Source of the DNA: Alcanivorax hongdengensis A-11-3
GTDB lineage: Bacteria; Pseudomonadota; Gammaproteobacteria; Pseudomonadales; Alcanivoracaceae
Assembly (NCBI RefSeq): GCF_000300995.1
Contig: NZ_AMRJ01000001.1
Coordinates: 248,001 to 312,000 of the forward strand
Length of the DNA: 64,000 bases
Direction: 5' to 3'
Positions within the stretch are counted from its first letter, which is position 1, and every line of letters starts with the position of its first letter. Position numbers and translations under genes: made by a program. This document shows positions 48,318 to 63,571 of the stretch, one piece after another. The notes beneath the pieces were generated by a model, which was not told where the DNA came from, did not search any database, and was given only the letters and a program-made list of their open reading frames with translations.

Positions 48318-49562
48318 ATGATCCAGTGGTCCGAACAACAACAGATGATCCAGACGATGGTGCGCGATTTTGTCAGCAAGGAAATCGTGCCGCAGCTGGA
48401 TGACATTGAATATAACGGTGTGCCGCCGTACGACATTCTGCGCAAGCTGATCAAGACCTTCGGCATGGATGTGATGGCCAAACAGAATTTCGACAAGCAG
48501 CTGGCCCGGGAAAAGGCCATCGCCGCCGGCGAGACGGTGGCGGACCGGAAGAAAGACGGCCCCTCCGCCATGGCCGGAGAGGAAGCCGCCATGCGCATGA
48601 TCCCCATCATCGAAATCTGCCGGCATGCCCAGGGCCTGGTGACCGCCATGGGCGTCTCCATGGGCCTGGCCGGCGGCGCCATCATGAGCAAGGGCACCAT
48701 TGAGCAGAAGGAACGCTGGGCCCTGCCACTGCTGACCCTGGAGAAAGTGGGGGCCTGGGCCATCTCCGAACCCAATGCCGGCTCCGATGCCTTTGGCCAG
48801 ATGAAAACCCTGGCCCGGCGTGACGGCAACGGCGGCTATATCATCAATGGCAGCAAGACCTGGATCACCAACGGCCCCTTCGCCGATACCATCATCCTGA
48901 TCTGCAAGCTGGATGAAGACGGTGTGGCGCCGGAGCAGCGCAAGATCATCTCCTTTATCCTCGACAGCGGCATGGAAGGTCTGGAGCAATCCAAACCGTT
49001 CAAGAAAATGGGCATCGGCTCGTCGCCCACCGGCGAGTTGTTCCTGTCCGATGTCAAAGTCGGCGCCGACCGCCTGCTGGGCGGCAGTGAGGACAGCTAT
49101 GGCCGCAGCGGCGCCAAGGGCACCTTCATGCAGGAGCGCGCGGGCGTGGCCGCCATGGCCCTGGGCATGGTGGAGCGGGCCATGGAACTGAGCATCCAGT
49201 ATGCCAATGACCGGGTGCAGTTCGGGCGCGCCATCGGTCAGAACCAGCTGATCCAGCTGAAGCTGGCCAAAATGGAAGTGGCACGCAGCAACCTGCAGAA
49301 CATGGTATTTCGCTATATCGAGATGACCGCCGAGGGCAAGCAAATGACCCTGGCGGAAGCGTCGGCCATGAAGCTCTATGCCGCCCAGGCGGCCATGGAG
49401 GTAGCCACCGAAGCGGTACAAATCCACGGCGGTTACGGCTACATGCGTGAATCGCGGGTGGAGCAGTTGATGCGCGACGCCAAGATTTTACAGATCTATG
49501 CCGGCACCGATGAAATGCAGGTGATCGCCATTGCCCGGGACCTGCTGGGCCGCTCGGCCTAG
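48318..49562 (+). CDS. Acyl-CoA dehydrogenase
   Basis: A 414-residue FAD enzyme for the first step of acyl-CoA beta-oxidation. GAWAISEPNAGSDAFGQMKTLA is the flavin-binding first signature; NGSKTWITNGPFADTI, YANDRVQFGRAIGQNQLIQ and EAVQIHGGYGYMRESRVEQLMRD follow. The C-terminal motif is YAGTDEMQ, where many enzymes have the catalytic Glu in YEGT. A Glu is instead present in FMQERAGVAAMALG, the position used by long-chain and isovaleryl dehydrogenases, so it is probably active. Start: ATG 48318, just after AAAGAGGCAAGCC. Candidate fatty-acid-regulator sites lie upstream; a terminator follows at 49630. It fits alkane and fatty-acid use; chain length is unknown. Confidence 0.93.
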   Translation: MIQWSEQQQMIQTMVRDFVSKEIVPQLDDIEYNGVPPYDILRKLIKTFGMDVMAKQNFDKQLAREKAIAAGETVADRKKDGPSAMAGEEAAMRMIPIIEICRHAQGLVTAMGVSMGLAGGAIMSKGTIEQKERWALPLLTLEKVGAWAISEPNAGSDAFGQMKTLARRDGNGGYIINGSKTWITNGPFADTIILICKLDEDGVAPEQRKIISFILDSGMEGLEQSKPFKKMGIGSSPTGELFLSDVKVGADRLLGGSEDSYGRSGAKGTFMQERAGVAAMALGMVERAMELSIQYANDRVQFGRAIGQNQLIQLKLAKMEVARSNLQNMVFRYIEMTAEGKQMTLAEASAMKLYAAQAAMEVATEAVQIHGGYGYMRESRVEQLMRDAKILQIYAGTDEMQVIAIARDLLGRSA

Positions 49563-49629
49563 CCCCCTCAAAGGGGCCCCGCCCGGCCCCTCTTGTAAGC
49601 TTTTCGCCCTAAAAGCTGTAGGAAATTGA

Positions 49630-49655
49630 CCACTGCGCCCGGCGTAGTGGTTTTT
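49630..49655 (+). terminator. Rho-independent terminator after the acyl-CoA dehydrogenase
   Basis: CCACTGCGC-CCG-GCGTAGTGG is a 9-bp stem (one G-T) with a 3-nt loop, followed by TTTTTG. It lies 67 nt after the stop codon. The remainder up to 49718 has CTACGTC twice (49661 and 49677) ahead of the desaturase and may hold its promoter. Confidence 0.8.
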
Positions 49656-49718
49656 GTGGTCTACGTCACAATCTACCTACGTCGTACACTCAACCTTTGT
49701 TCGTAGTAGACTGAGACG

Positions 49719-50543
49719 ATGAGATTACTTCGCTATAGGGCGGACTTACCGGCCGTCGCCCTGGTGTTAGCGGTGTTCGCCGTTCAACTCGGGCTCTATT
49801 TCTTTTCCAGCGGGCTGACCACCTGGCTGGCCATGCTGGCACTGCTGCCGGTGCAGGTTTCCTGTGGCGCCATCTGCCACAACCATCATCACGTCAACAC
49901 CTTCGTGCGCCGGCCGCTGAACCGGCTGTTCGAAGTGGTGCTTTACCTGCAGACCGGGACCAGCCCGCTGAGCTGGACGCTGCATCACAATATCGGCCAC
50001 CACAAACTCTACCTGGACCCGCACAAGGACCCGTCGCCCTGGCAGATGGCCGACGGCAGCCTGATGCCGCGCTGGCGCTATGTGCTGGTCAACACATTGA
50101 TGGTCTACCCGGAAATTCACCGCATCGGCCAGCAGCATCGCCTTCTTTATCAACGCTTCCTGCGTTTGTTGGTGCTTGCTAACATTCCACTGGTGGCGGC
50201 CCTGCTCCATGACCCGCGCAATGCACTGATCCTGTTTGTACTGCCGATGGTAGCCATGCTGTTCATGCTGCTGGACAACACCTATGGCCAGCATGCCGGC
50301 ACCGGTTTCGAGGACCACTTCCAGGCCTCACGCAATGTGGAACTCAAGCGCTATAACCTGCCGTCCTGGAACCTGGGTTATCACACCGCCCACCACATGC
50401 TGCCAGGGCTGCACTGGAGCAAGCTGCCGACCCTGCACGCACAGATCCGCCACCGGATTCCCGACCACCTGATCACCGACAACATCCTGCTGCAGTGGGA
50501 ACCGGGCCGCCAGCAGCGCCAGCAACAGGAGTGTTCCCCATGA
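49719..50543 (+). CDS. Fatty acid desaturase-family membrane protein
   Basis: A 274-residue membrane diiron protein. Three His boxes are visible: CHNHHHVNTF (H-x2-HH type), TLHHNIGHHKLYLDP and NLGYHTAHHMLPGLHWSKLP, with hydrophobic helices at 10-45, 145-160 and 165-180. It probably introduces double bonds or hydroxyl groups in membrane acyl chains; related proteins also include CrtR-like and hydroxylase-type enzymes, so regiospecificity is open. Its stop overlaps the next gene's ATG (50540-50543), so translation is coupled. It is preceded by a terminator and by repeated CTACGTC sequences that may bind a regulator. Confidence 0.88.
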   Translation: MRLLRYRADLPAVALVLAVFAVQLGLYFFSSGLTTWLAMLALLPVQVSCGAICHNHHHVNTFVRRPLNRLFEVVLYLQTGTSPLSWTLHHNIGHHKLYLDPHKDPSPWQMADGSLMPRWRYVLVNTLMVYPEIHRIGQQHRLLYQRFLRLLVLANIPLVAALLHDPRNALILFVLPMVAMLFMLLDNTYGQHAGTGFEDHFQASRNVELKRYNLPSWNLGYHTAHHMLPGLHWSKLPTLHAQIRHRIPDHLITDNILLQWEPGRQQRQQQECSP

Positions 50544-50947
50544 TACGCCCCCTGCTGATTGCCTGGCTGGCATGCCTGTCGCTGCCGGCCTTCAGCGACG
50601 ACTGCTATTACTACTGGGTGGCCCAGTGCATTGATGTCACCGATGCCAGCCAGAGAGAGTTCCAGCAGACCGTACTGATTTCCCCGGCGGTGAATTACCT
50701 TAACAGCGCCGAAGGCCAGCAGTGCAGCGAGGCAGTGGCGCAAAAGCAGGCGCCGGTCAATGCCGAGCTGCTGCAGACCTTCAACCAGGCCGCCTCAAGG
50801 GGCAAGGCCTGTACCCAGCCGATCACCGAGCTGCAGGCCAAGGTCTACAACCAGCCCGGCAAGGCCAGCTGGCACTACCAGCACAGCAAGAAAGAGCGGC
50901 CTCACAAGACCGTCATCATGGTCAGCGGCACCCCGGTTCTCAAATAA
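50540..50947 (+). CDS. Hypothetical secreted protein coupled to the desaturase
   Basis: A 135-residue exported protein with a signal peptide (MIRPLLIAWLACLSLPAFSD). The mature part has four Cys (DDCYYYWVAQC; QQCSEA; KACTQP) and an otherwise unrecognised sequence. The ATG overlaps the desaturase stop by 4 nt, with AGGAGTGTTCCCC before it. Translational coupling to a membrane desaturase suggests an envelope role, but function is unknown. Confidence 0.68.
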   Translation: MIRPLLIAWLACLSLPAFSDDCYYYWVAQCIDVTDASQREFQQTVLISPAVNYLNSAEGQQCSEAVAQKQAPVNAELLQTFNQAASRGKACTQPITELQAKVYNQPGKASWHYQHSKKERPHKTVIMVSGTPVLK

Positions 50948-51026
50948 TCACGAGGCCCTGCGGCAACAGCTGCGCCAGCGCTGCGGTGTGCTATGATCGG
51001 TATGCAATTTAAAACCGGGGCGAATA

Positions 51027-51740
51027 ATGAAAACAATCAAACCTGCCGCGATGCTCATTGTTGCCGTGCTGCTGGCCGCCTGCCAGAGCCTGCAGGGTGA
51101 ACGCAAGGGCGACTATTACTACTCACCGGCCGGCGCCTATGCGCTGGATCTGAGCATCAATACCTTCCGGGGCCATGTGGTGCTCGATGAGCGCTGTGAC
51201 CGCGATGGCGGCTCCACCACCTTCTGGGACGGCAATGGCCGCCTGTTCCGTATTGACTACCTGCAGATCGAAAGCAGCCCCATGGTGCAGGCGCCACGCT
51301 TTGCCTCGGACCTGACCCTGCTGAACCTGACTCTCAACAGTTATCTGCGGGATGTGGTGGCCAAGTCACCGATGATTACCAGTGCCGAGGCCTCCTACCG
51401 GGAGTTTCTTGATGATGCCGACCCCCGGGCCCTGTTTGCCATCATCGGCATCAATGTGGACGCCAGTCAGGCCGGCAACAACGAGGTGGACGATGGCACC
51501 TACTACTACGGTTTCCTGCTGTTCAAGCGCGGCGACCTGATTTACGTGCTGCAACACCGCCAGCCGGTACTGATGCCCGAGAAGATGAAGGCGGTACTGC
51601 TGCGCATGGCTGATGGCATGGAAATCCCCGGCCACGTGCGCGACGATACGGATCTGGAGAAACTGCGCCGCATTCTCAAGAAAATGGCGCCGGGCGGCAC
51701 CAGCGGCGACCCGGTTCGCCTTTGCGAGCCGGCGCAATAA
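51027..51740 (+). CDS. Hypothetical lipoprotein
   Basis: A 237-residue exported protein. The N-terminus has a basic start (MKTIKPA) and a lipobox LAAC with the Cys at about 19. The mature part begins QSLQGERKGDYYYSPAGAYALD, then LSINTFRGHVVLDERCDRDGG and IIGINVDASQAGNNEVDDGT. I recognise no family domain. GGGGCGAATA precedes the ATG. It is followed 54 nt later by the pterin dehydratase gene, with a hairpin between (51741-51761). Confidence 0.7.
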   Translation: MKTIKPAAMLIVAVLLAACQSLQGERKGDYYYSPAGAYALDLSINTFRGHVVLDERCDRDGGSTTFWDGNGRLFRIDYLQIESSPMVQAPRFASDLTLLNLTLNSYLRDVVAKSPMITSAEASYREFLDDADPRALFAIIGINVDASQAGNNEVDDGTYYYGFLLFKRGDLIYVLQHRQPVLMPEKMKAVLLRMADGMEIPGHVRDDTDLEKLRRILKKMAPGGTSGDPVRLCEPAQ

Positions 51741-51761
51741 CAGGCTGTTGAAAACAGCCTG
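51741..51761. terminator. CAGGCTGTT-type hairpin after the lipoprotein gene
   Basis: CAGGCTGTT-GAA-AACAGCCTG is a perfect 9-bp stem with a 3-nt loop right after the stop codon. It resembles the hairpin at 46885-46908, so it may be a repeated intergenic terminator type. No long T run follows. Confidence 0.55.
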
Positions 51762-51794
51762 ATAAGTGCCGCCAGGCCGGACAGGACGATGACC

Positions 51795-52148
51795 ATGACT
51801 GAACTGAACCAACAACACTGCGAGGCCTGCCGGGCGGATGCCCCGCGGGTCACCGAGCAGGAACTGGCTGATCTGCGTCAGGCCATCCCCGACTGGATTC
51901 TTGTGGAGGAAGACGGCGTCGAAAAGCTGCAACGGGCCTTCCCGTTCGGCAACTTTGTCGATGCCCTGGCCTTCAGCAACCGGATTGGCGAACTGGCCGA
52001 AGAGGAGGGCCACCACCCGGCCCTGCTCACGGAATATGGCAAGACCACCGTCACCTGGTGGACCCACAAGATCCACGGACTTCACCGCAACGACTTCATC
52101 TGCGCGGCCAAGACCGACCAGATTTTCCAGGGTAACGAAACCGACTGA
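51795..52148 (+). CDS. phhB: Pterin-4a-carbinolamine dehydratase PhhB
   Basis: A 117-residue enzyme that dehydrates 4a-hydroxytetrahydropterin. The conserved [63 protein letters not shown] with the active-site EGHHP...W.TH...GLH is clear. No phenylalanine hydroxylase gene (phhA) lies in the window, so this could be a stand-alone copy. Start ATG 51795 ([12 protein letters not shown]); an in-frame ATG is 2 codons upstream. Confidence 0.93.
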   Translation: MTELNQQHCEACRADAPRVTEQELADLRQAIPDWILVEEDGVEKLQRAFPFGNFVDALAFSNRIGELAEEEGHHPALLTEYGKTTVTWWTHKIHGLHRNDFICAAKTDQIFQGNETD

Positions 52149-52302
52149 TCATCATCGTGACGCGCCGGCGACGCCCTGTTCCGGGATGTTGCCGGCGCGA
52201 CGGCCGACCTTGATGACCAATTGCACCAGCCTACTGATTGAAACGGCCAGCAGCCCGGCGGCCAGCCTTTGCTAGCATCATTGGCAAATCAAGGAGACGC
52301 CC

Positions 52303-52761
52303 ATGGCACTGACAGAACAACAGAAGACACTGATCAAGAACGCCAGCGACAAGACCTTCCCGTTTGTAGAGCGCTGTGAAGTCCAGACCCTGGATGTGGA
52401 CCGCGGTTACTGCAAGATGCTGATGCCGTTCAAGCCCAACATCAACCATGTGGGCATCATGTATGCCGGCGCGCTGTACACCATTGCCGAGCTACCCGGT
52501 GGCGTCATTTACCTGACGTCCTTCGATACCTCGAAGTTCTATCCCATCGTCAAGGACATGTCGATCCGCTTCCGTCGCCCGGCCACCACGGATGTGACCG
52601 TGGAAATCACGCTCAGCGAGGAAGAAATTGCCCGTATCGAAAAGACCACCGAGGAACAGGGCAAGTGTGATTTCGAGTGGGATGTGGAGCTGAAGGATAG
52701 CAACGGCGAGGTGGTGGCCATTTCCCACAACGTCTATCAGATGCGCAAGATCGGCAGTTGA
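52303..52761 (+). CDS. Hotdog-fold thioesterase-like protein (DUF4442/YiiD-C type)
   Basis: A 152-residue protein of the hotdog fold: GYCKMLMPFKPNINHVGIMYAGALYTIAELPGG is the central-helix region, with VKDMSIRFRRPATTDVTVEITL on the following strand. It lacks the HGG..aD motif of PaaI, so catalytic ability is uncertain. AAGGAGACGCCC precedes the ATG. It may bind or cleave acyl-CoA. The gap 52149-52302 contains no other recognisable gene. Confidence 0.78.
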   Translation: MALTEQQKTLIKNASDKTFPFVERCEVQTLDVDRGYCKMLMPFKPNINHVGIMYAGALYTIAELPGGVIYLTSFDTSKFYPIVKDMSIRFRRPATTDVTVEITLSEEEIARIEKTTEEQGKCDFEWDVELKDSNGEVVAISHNVYQMRKIGS

Positions 52762-52803
52762 ACGCCGGCATGAACCTGCCTGAACCGCTGTAACAAGCGC
52801 CGG

Positions 52804-53586
52804 CTAGTGGAGCGGTTCGCAGAAGGGCTGCGGCCCCTGCTCCACATCGGTGGAACACTTCCACTCGATACCGCGCACGCCCGAGTCCACCGGCCAGGTA
52901 TTGAGGTGATGCCCCGCCAGCCGGCCCGCCAGGTCCACTTTCAACATGCCCTCGCGCCACAGGGCGGCCTGCTTGATCCCCGGCCCCACCAGCTGCTCGG
53001 GGGCAACGCCCAGTTGCTGCAGATCCTCCGGCCAGTTACCGGTCTGCATATAAAATTCGGCCATGCGTATGCGTATACCGCTGACCACCCCCATCACCCG
53101 GGCCAGCTCGGAGCGATCCCGGGAGGTGCTGAACAACTCCCAGGTGCGCGAATCCACGCCCGGAGGTGGGGCATCCCGGTCTTTGACCACAGCGGCTTCA
53201 CTCACCGCCGGGACCGGGATACGTGCTGCCAGTTGGTCGATATCGCCGTCATAATCGGCACGCAGCACGCAGCGTTGCCCATTCCAGCGACGCCCTTCCA
53301 GTTCCGGCTTCTGATCCTGCAGCACACTGAGATAGGCATCGCGCAGCGCGTCTTCGCTGCGATGCAGTTTGCGGTAGGCCTCCAGGCGGGCCTGATAGGC
53401 GCCGGTGGCGGCAATCACGCTGAGCAGGCTGTTATGTAATTCCTCGGTCATGGCGGCCATGGCCCGCTCACAAACCTGCTGCTGGCTCTCCCCGGGGGCA
53501 GCCTGCTCCACCTTGGCCATGCCCAGGGACATGGCCGCCAACGGCGCCCCCAGCACCAGCAGCAGCATAAAAATGACAACGCGCAT
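52804..53586 (-). CDS. Secreted protein with pilin-like C-terminal segment
   Basis: A 260-residue exported protein with a signal peptide (MRVVIFMLLLVLGAPLAAMS). The middle is helical and charged. Residues about 180-215 read RIRMAEFYMQTGNWPEDLQQLGVAPEQLVG, the pattern at the C-terminal domain of type IV pilins ('.aeyy...GkwP.s...lGv'), followed by KVDLAGRLAGHHLNTWPVDS and a Cys-containing end (WKCSTD...PFCEPLH) like the pilin disulfide loop. There is no prepilin (GFTLIE) start. It may be a secreted pilin-domain protein of unknown use. GAAGGG precedes the ATG. Confidence 0.68.
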   Translation of the reverse strand: MRVVIFMLLLVLGAPLAAMSLGMAKVEQAAPGESQQQVCERAMAAMTEELHNSLLSVIAATGAYQARLEAYRKLHRSEDALRDAYLSVLQDQKPELEGRRWNGQRCVLRADYDGDIDQLAARIPVPAVSEAAVVKDRDAPPPGVDSRTWELFSTSRDRSELARVMGVVSGIRIRMAEFYMQTGNWPEDLQQLGVAPEQLVGPGIKQAALWREGMLKVDLAGRLAGHHLNTWPVDSGVRGIEWKCSTDVEQGPQPFCEPLH

Positions 53587-53620
53587 CCCTTCCCCCTGAG
53601 ATTTCACCCGTGCTGACGAC

Positions 53621-54682
53621 CTAGCGCTGACTGAACTCCTGCACCGCGTCGATAAACACACCGGCATGGGCCGGGTCCACCTGGGGCGTAATGCCGTGCC
53701 CCAGATTGAAGACGTGCCCCGGGTGATCACCGAAGTCATCCAGTATCCGCTTGACCTCGGCCCGAATCGCCCGGGGCGAGGCATACAGGACCGCCGGATC
53801 CATGTTGCCCTGCAGGGCGACCCGGTCCCCTACCCGGCGACGGGCTTCACCGATGTTGATGGTCCAGTCCAGCCCCAGGGCATCGCAGCCGCTGTCAGCC
53901 ATGGTTTCCAGCCACAGACCGCCGTTCTTGGTGAACAGGATCACCGGCACCTTGCGCCCCTCGTGATCACGGATCAGACCATCGACGATCTGCTGCATGT
54001 ATTTCAGCGAAAATTCCCGATACGCCTCGGCGGACAGGGCGCCACCCCAGGTATCGAAGATCTGTACTGCCTGGGCGCCGTGGCGAATCTGGGCATTGAG
54101 ATAGGCCGTGACCGACTGCGCCAGCTTGTCGAGCAGCGCATGGGCCAGCTCCGGCTGGCTGTAGACCATCGCCTTGAGGTGGCGGAAATCCTTGCTCGAG
54201 CCGCCTTCCACCATGTAGGTCGCCAGGGTCCAGGGGCTGCCGGAAAAGCCGATCAGCGGCACCCGGCCATTGAGGGCGCCGCGAATGGTACTCACCGCCT
54301 TCATCACATAGCCCAGGTCGGTTTCCGCATCCGGAATCGGCAGGGCAGCCACGTCCGCCTCGGTGCGCACCACCTTGCGGAATTTCGGCCCTTCACCGGT
54401 TTCAAAATACAGCCCCAGGCCCATGGCATCGGGAATGGTGAGAATGTCGGAAAACAGGATGGCGGCATCCATCGGATAACGCTCCAGCGGCTGCAGAGTC
54501 ACCTCGCAGGCCAGCTCCGCGTTCTGACACAGGTCCATGAAGGAGCCGGCCTTCTCCCGGCTGGCACGGTACTCGGGCAGGTAACGCCCGGCCTGGCGCA
54601 TCATCCATACCGGGGTGCGGTCGACGGCCTCGCGATTGAGGGCCTTGAGGAAACGGTCGTTCTGCAGGGGCGCGAAAGTCAT
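53621..54682 (-). CDS. hemE: Uroporphyrinogen decarboxylase HemE
   Basis: A 353-residue cytoplasmic enzyme decarboxylating uroporphyrinogen III to coproporphyrinogen III in heme synthesis. The N-terminal [30 protein letters not shown] holds the UroD signature, with [23 protein letters not shown] (substrate-binding Asp), [17 protein letters not shown] and [14 protein letters not shown] also present. Start at ATG 54682, five bases after AAGGA; a TTG further upstream is in frame but not needed. It is downstream of the gltD terminator on the same strand. Confidence 0.96.
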   Translation of the reverse strand: MTFAPLQNDRFLKALNREAVDRTPVWMMRQAGRYLPEYRASREKAGSFMDLCQNAELACEVTLQPLERYPMDAAILFSDILTIPDAMGLGLYFETGEGPKFRKVVRTEADVAALPIPDAETDLGYVMKAVSTIRGALNGRVPLIGFSGSPWTLATYMVEGGSSKDFRHLKAMVYSQPELAHALLDKLAQSVTAYLNAQIRHGAQAVQIFDTWGGALSAEAYREFSLKYMQQIVDGLIRDHEGRKVPVILFTKNGGLWLETMADSGCDALGLDWTINIGEARRRVGDRVALQGNMDPAVLYASPRAIRAEVKRILDDFGDHPGHVFNLGHGITPQVDPAHAGVFIDAVQEFSQR

Positions 54683-54708
54683 GCTGATCCTTGAGGTCTG
54701 ACGCCGGG

Positions 54709-54833
54709 CGCCCAACGTCTGGCGCCCTGAAAAATAACACAGTCCTGAACTTTACCTTATTCGTACCGAGGAGCGCATAACAAAAAGGCCCGCAGCTGCG
54801 GGCCTTTTTGCATGCGACGTCAGACGTTGGGCG
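54709..54833. repeat. 13-nt exact inverted repeat around the gltD terminator
   Basis: CGCCCAACGTCTG at 54709-54721 is the exact reverse complement of CAGACGTTGGGCG at 54821-54833. The gltD terminator lies inside. The flanking GACGCC...GACGTC runs look like a common dispersed element in this genus, but only this pair is visible here. Confidence 0.5.
54782..54809. terminator. Bidirectional Rho-independent terminator
   Basis: AAAAAGGCCCGCAGC followed by TGCGGGCCTTTTT is a near-perfect dyad with A and T tracts on both sides. It lies 36 nt after the gltD stop (minus strand) and ends the gltBD transcript. Confidence 0.92.
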
Positions 54834-54844
54834 TCCGACCGGGT

Positions 54845-60741
<5,897 letters not shown>

Positions 60742-60823
60742 CAAAACCTTTCCTCTTGAAATTCAGAGACTTACAGAAGGCTAATGGCGTCAGGAAAGCG
60801 GTGACGGCAAAAAAGGGATATGC

Positions 60824-60852
60824 ATTCTACACATTGCGAGGTTAGGCGACAA
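60824..60852 (-). promoter_or_regulatory. Sigma-70-type promoter for gltBD
   Basis: On the minus strand, TTGTCG (60852-60847) and TAGAAT (60829-60824) are separated by exactly 17 bp, about 83 bp upstream of the gltB ATG. Matches to TTGACA/TATAAT are 4/6 and 5/6. Confidence 0.6.
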
Positions 60853-60924
60853 ATTGAACGCGAAAAAACACCGGCCCGAGGGCGGTTTTTATGCCGACTC
60901 AGCCTGAAAAAGCCACCCATTTTC

Positions 60925-60967
60925 GCCGAATTTCGCCAATCAACCGAGATTTAACGCGAAATTCGGC
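60925..60967. repeat. 11-nt exact inverted repeat between damX and gltB
   Basis: GCCGAATTTCG at 60925-60935 is the exact reverse complement of CGAAATTCGGC at 60957-60967, 21 nt apart. It lies between the damX stop (60982) and the gltB promoter and could be an operator or a transcription-ending structure. The rest of 60742-60981 shows nothing else. Confidence 0.45.
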
Positions 60968-60981
60968 ATTCCCGTCATAAC

Positions 60982-62445
60982 CTAAAGTTCTTTGCGAATA
61001 TCCGCCATCTTGCGGGGAAACGGCCCGGCCGCCCGCAGGTTTTCCGGCAACCCGGCCTTGGCATCCAGCGCCGCCTGACGGCTGGCATAGTCACCGGCCA
61101 GCACCAGGTAGACCGACTTGCCATTACGTTTAGCCCGGTAGTAGGCGCCTTTGCGATCCAGCCGATCAAGCACACCACGGGCATTGGCTTCCTTGCTGGT
61201 GACAGTGATCTGCAAGAACCAGCGACCGTCGTCCAGGGTTGCCAGCCAATCTTCCTGCCGGTAGCCCAGGTCCGCATCCAGCCCCTTCAGCTGCGGCTTG
61301 CTGGCCGCCACGGTATCCGCCGGCTTGTCGGCCGGTGCCGGCTTGCTCACCGCCGCCGGCGCCGACTCGGGCTCGGGCTCGGGCTTCACCTCGACGGGCC
61401 GCTGTTGCTGCGCCGGCGGACGCTGCATCACCGGGTCTTTCACCGCGGCCACGGTGACGCCGGTGTCCGTTTGCACCGGCTCCTGATCCGCCACCGCCGT
61501 CTGATCAGACTCGCGGGCCGACGCTGCCTCAGCAGCCTGCTCCTCGCGGGCCTCCAGGTCTTCCAGCCTGGCCACCGGCTTCATGCTCGGTTTCATCGGA
61601 GTAATGTCTTCCGGCGACGTTTCCGGTTCTTTGGGCACCGGCAGCGCCACGGCCTTGGTGGTGTTGGTGGCAACCGTGTCGCTATCGTTGTCGCTGAGCG
61701 CGCCCCAGATAATGATCACCAGTACCAGCAACCCGGCCACCGCCGCCATATGCCGCCAGGGCAGCGCCTTGTCTTCCTGTTTGCCCATGGGGGGCGGGCG
61801 CCGGTCTTCCGGGTCCACGGCGATGGCTTCCGCCACCGGCGCATGCTGGAGCTGCTCCAGTAACGGCCCGGGCAGGCCTGCGCTCGCCTCACGCAGGGCT
61901 TCGGCGCGCTCGTCATCCTGGGGACCAAAGCCCATTAGCGCGGCAAAGTCGCTGACCTGGGCGGCATTCAGTTCCGGCAGATCGAGGATGTCATCGACCA
62001 GCAGATCTGCCCCTTTGACCCGCTCGGCGGTGCCCGGCATGCCGCCAAACACATAGGCCAGGCGACCGGACAGCTTCTGCTTGAGCGAGCCCATGGTCAT
62101 CAGGGCATCATCGGAAAGATCCTGGGCGTTGTCGGCAATCACCACCAGACGGCCATGGGCCAGGGCATTACGCAAGGTCTCGGCAAGCTGGTCACGCTCG
62201 ATATCGAAATGCTGGAGCAATGCATTGACCACCAGGGAACCGTCATGGGGCTCACCGCCATCCACACGGACCACTTCCATGTCGTCGAGCAGGGCCATCA
62301 CCGACTGCCCCAGCAAGGTGGACACGCCACTCCCCTCATCCCCTTCCAGCACCACGGTGGAGCCTTGCAGGGCATGGGCAGTCAGCGCCTCGAGGAAATC
62401 TCCCCGGGAGGCACCACTGTAGAAAATCTCCGTATCATCGCTCAC
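60982..62445 (-). CDS. damX: DamX-like cell-division protein (ATPase-like domain, one TM, SPOR)
   Basis: A 487-residue protein. Residues 1-215 resemble an AAA/ExeA-type domain ([17 protein letters not shown] as a P-loop-like segment). One membrane helix follows at about 230-250 ([17 protein letters not shown]), then a long Pro/Ala/Glu-rich linker, and a C-terminal SPOR domain ([22 protein letters not shown]...[21 protein letters not shown]) that binds denuded glycan strands at the septum. It follows aroB, as DamX does in related bacteria. The GTG at 62445 overlaps the aroB end by 11 nt and has GGAGG 6 nt upstream. Confidence 0.9.
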   Translation of the reverse strand: MSDDTEIFYSGASRGDFLEALTAHALQGSTVVLEGDEGSGVSTLLGQSVMALLDDMEVVRVDGGEPHDGSLVVNALLQHFDIERDQLAETLRNALAHGRLVVIADNAQDLSDDALMTMGSLKQKLSGRLAYVFGGMPGTAERVKGADLLVDDILDLPELNAAQVSDFAALMGFGPQDDERAEALREASAGLPGPLLEQLQHAPVAEAIAVDPEDRRPPPMGKQEDKALPWRHMAAVAGLLVLVIIIWGALSDNDSDTVATNTTKAVALPVPKEPETSPEDITPMKPSMKPVARLEDLEAREEQAAEAASARESDQTAVADQEPVQTDTGVTVAAVKDPVMQRPPAQQQRPVEVKPEPEPESAPAAVSKPAPADKPADTVAASKPQLKGLDADLGYRQEDWLATLDDGRWFLQITVTSKEANARGVLDRLDRKGAYYRAKRNGKSVYLVLAGDYASRQAALDAKAGLPENLRAAGPFPRKMADIRKEL

Positions 62446-63514
62446 AAAAAGCCTCCAGCGTTCGCTGCAATGCCTGCGGGTCATAGTCGGCGGTGACCAC
62501 CGCCTCACCCAGCGCCCGCAGCAACACCAGGCGCAGGCGCCCGTTCTGTACTTTCTTGTCCAGCGCCATCAACTCCATGAAGCGGGCCGGCGTCATGGAC
62601 GAAGGCACCGCCGTTGGCAGCTTCCAGGCGTGCAGCTGATCGCGCAATCGGCCGATCAGGTCACTCTCGACCCAACCCAGCTCAGCGGAAAGATGCACAG
62701 CCATCAACATGCCGGTGGCTACGGCCTCACCATGGAGCCACTCACTGTAACCGGTGGCCGTTTCAATGGCATGGCCAAAGGTGTGGCCCAGATTCAGCAG
62801 TGCGCGATTACCCTGTTCGGTCTCATCATCGGCAACCACCTCGGCCTTGTTGAGGCAGCTGCGGTAGATGGCTTCGGACAGGGCCTCCCTGTCTCTGGAC
62901 AACAGTTTTGCGCTGCGGGTTTCCAGCCAGGCATAAAATGCCGGGTCGCGAATCAGACCATACTTGACCACCTCCGCCAGGCCCGCCGCCAACTCCCGCT
63001 CTGGCAGGGTATCCAGCACGTCGGTATCAATCAGCACCAGACTGGGCTGATGGAAGGCACCAATCATGTTCTTGCCACGGGGGTGATTGACCGCCGTTTT
63101 ACCCCCCACCGAGGAGTCCACCTGGGCCAGCAACGTTGTCGGCACCTGAATGAAATCCACCCCTCTCTGATAGCAGGCCGCCGCGAAGCCGACCATATCA
63201 CCCACCACCCCGCCGCCCAGGGCAATCAGGGTCGTGGTTCGCGAATGCCCCCGGGCCATCAGGGCATCAAAAATGCGCTCCAGGGTTTCCAACGTCTTGA
63301 ATTTCTCGCCGTCGGGCAATACCAGGGTATCGCACTGCAGATGGGAGAGGCGCGAGGTCACCGCCTCAAGATACAGGGGGGCAATGGTTTCATTGGTCAC
63401 CACCATGACCTGGTTGCCACGCACCTTGTCCGCCAGCGGAAAGGTCGACAGCAGGCCGGCACCAATATGGATGTCATAACTGCGCTCGGCCAACGCCACC
63501 TGCAATGTTCGCAT
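62435..63514 (-). CDS. aroB: 3-Dehydroquinate synthase AroB
   Basis: A 359-residue NAD- and metal-dependent enzyme converting DAHP to 3-dehydroquinate in the shikimate pathway. It has [85 protein letters not shown], and metal-binding His in [13 protein letters not shown] and [11 protein letters not shown]. The start at ATG 63514 follows AGGAGTAGTA. It lies between aroK (upstream) and damX, the usual aroKB-damX order. Confidence 0.97.
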   Translation of the reverse strand: MRTLQVALAERSYDIHIGAGLLSTFPLADKVRGNQVMVVTNETIAPLYLEAVTSRLSHLQCDTLVLPDGEKFKTLETLERIFDALMARGHSRTTTLIALGGGVVGDMVGFAAACYQRGVDFIQVPTTLLAQVDSSVGGKTAVNHPRGKNMIGAFHQPSLVLIDTDVLDTLPERELAAGLAEVVKYGLIRDPAFYAWLETRSAKLLSRDREALSEAIYRSCLNKAEVVADDETEQGNRALLNLGHTFGHAIETATGYSEWLHGEAVATGMLMAVHLSAELGWVESDLIGRLRDQLHAWKLPTAVPSSMTPARFMELMALDKKVQNGRLRLVLLRALGEAVVTADYDPQALQRTLEAFCER

Positions 63515-63571
63515 TACTACTCCTGAAAGCCCGGATTGCTGGCGCACGACCGCGCCCCTTGAGTAACGGTA

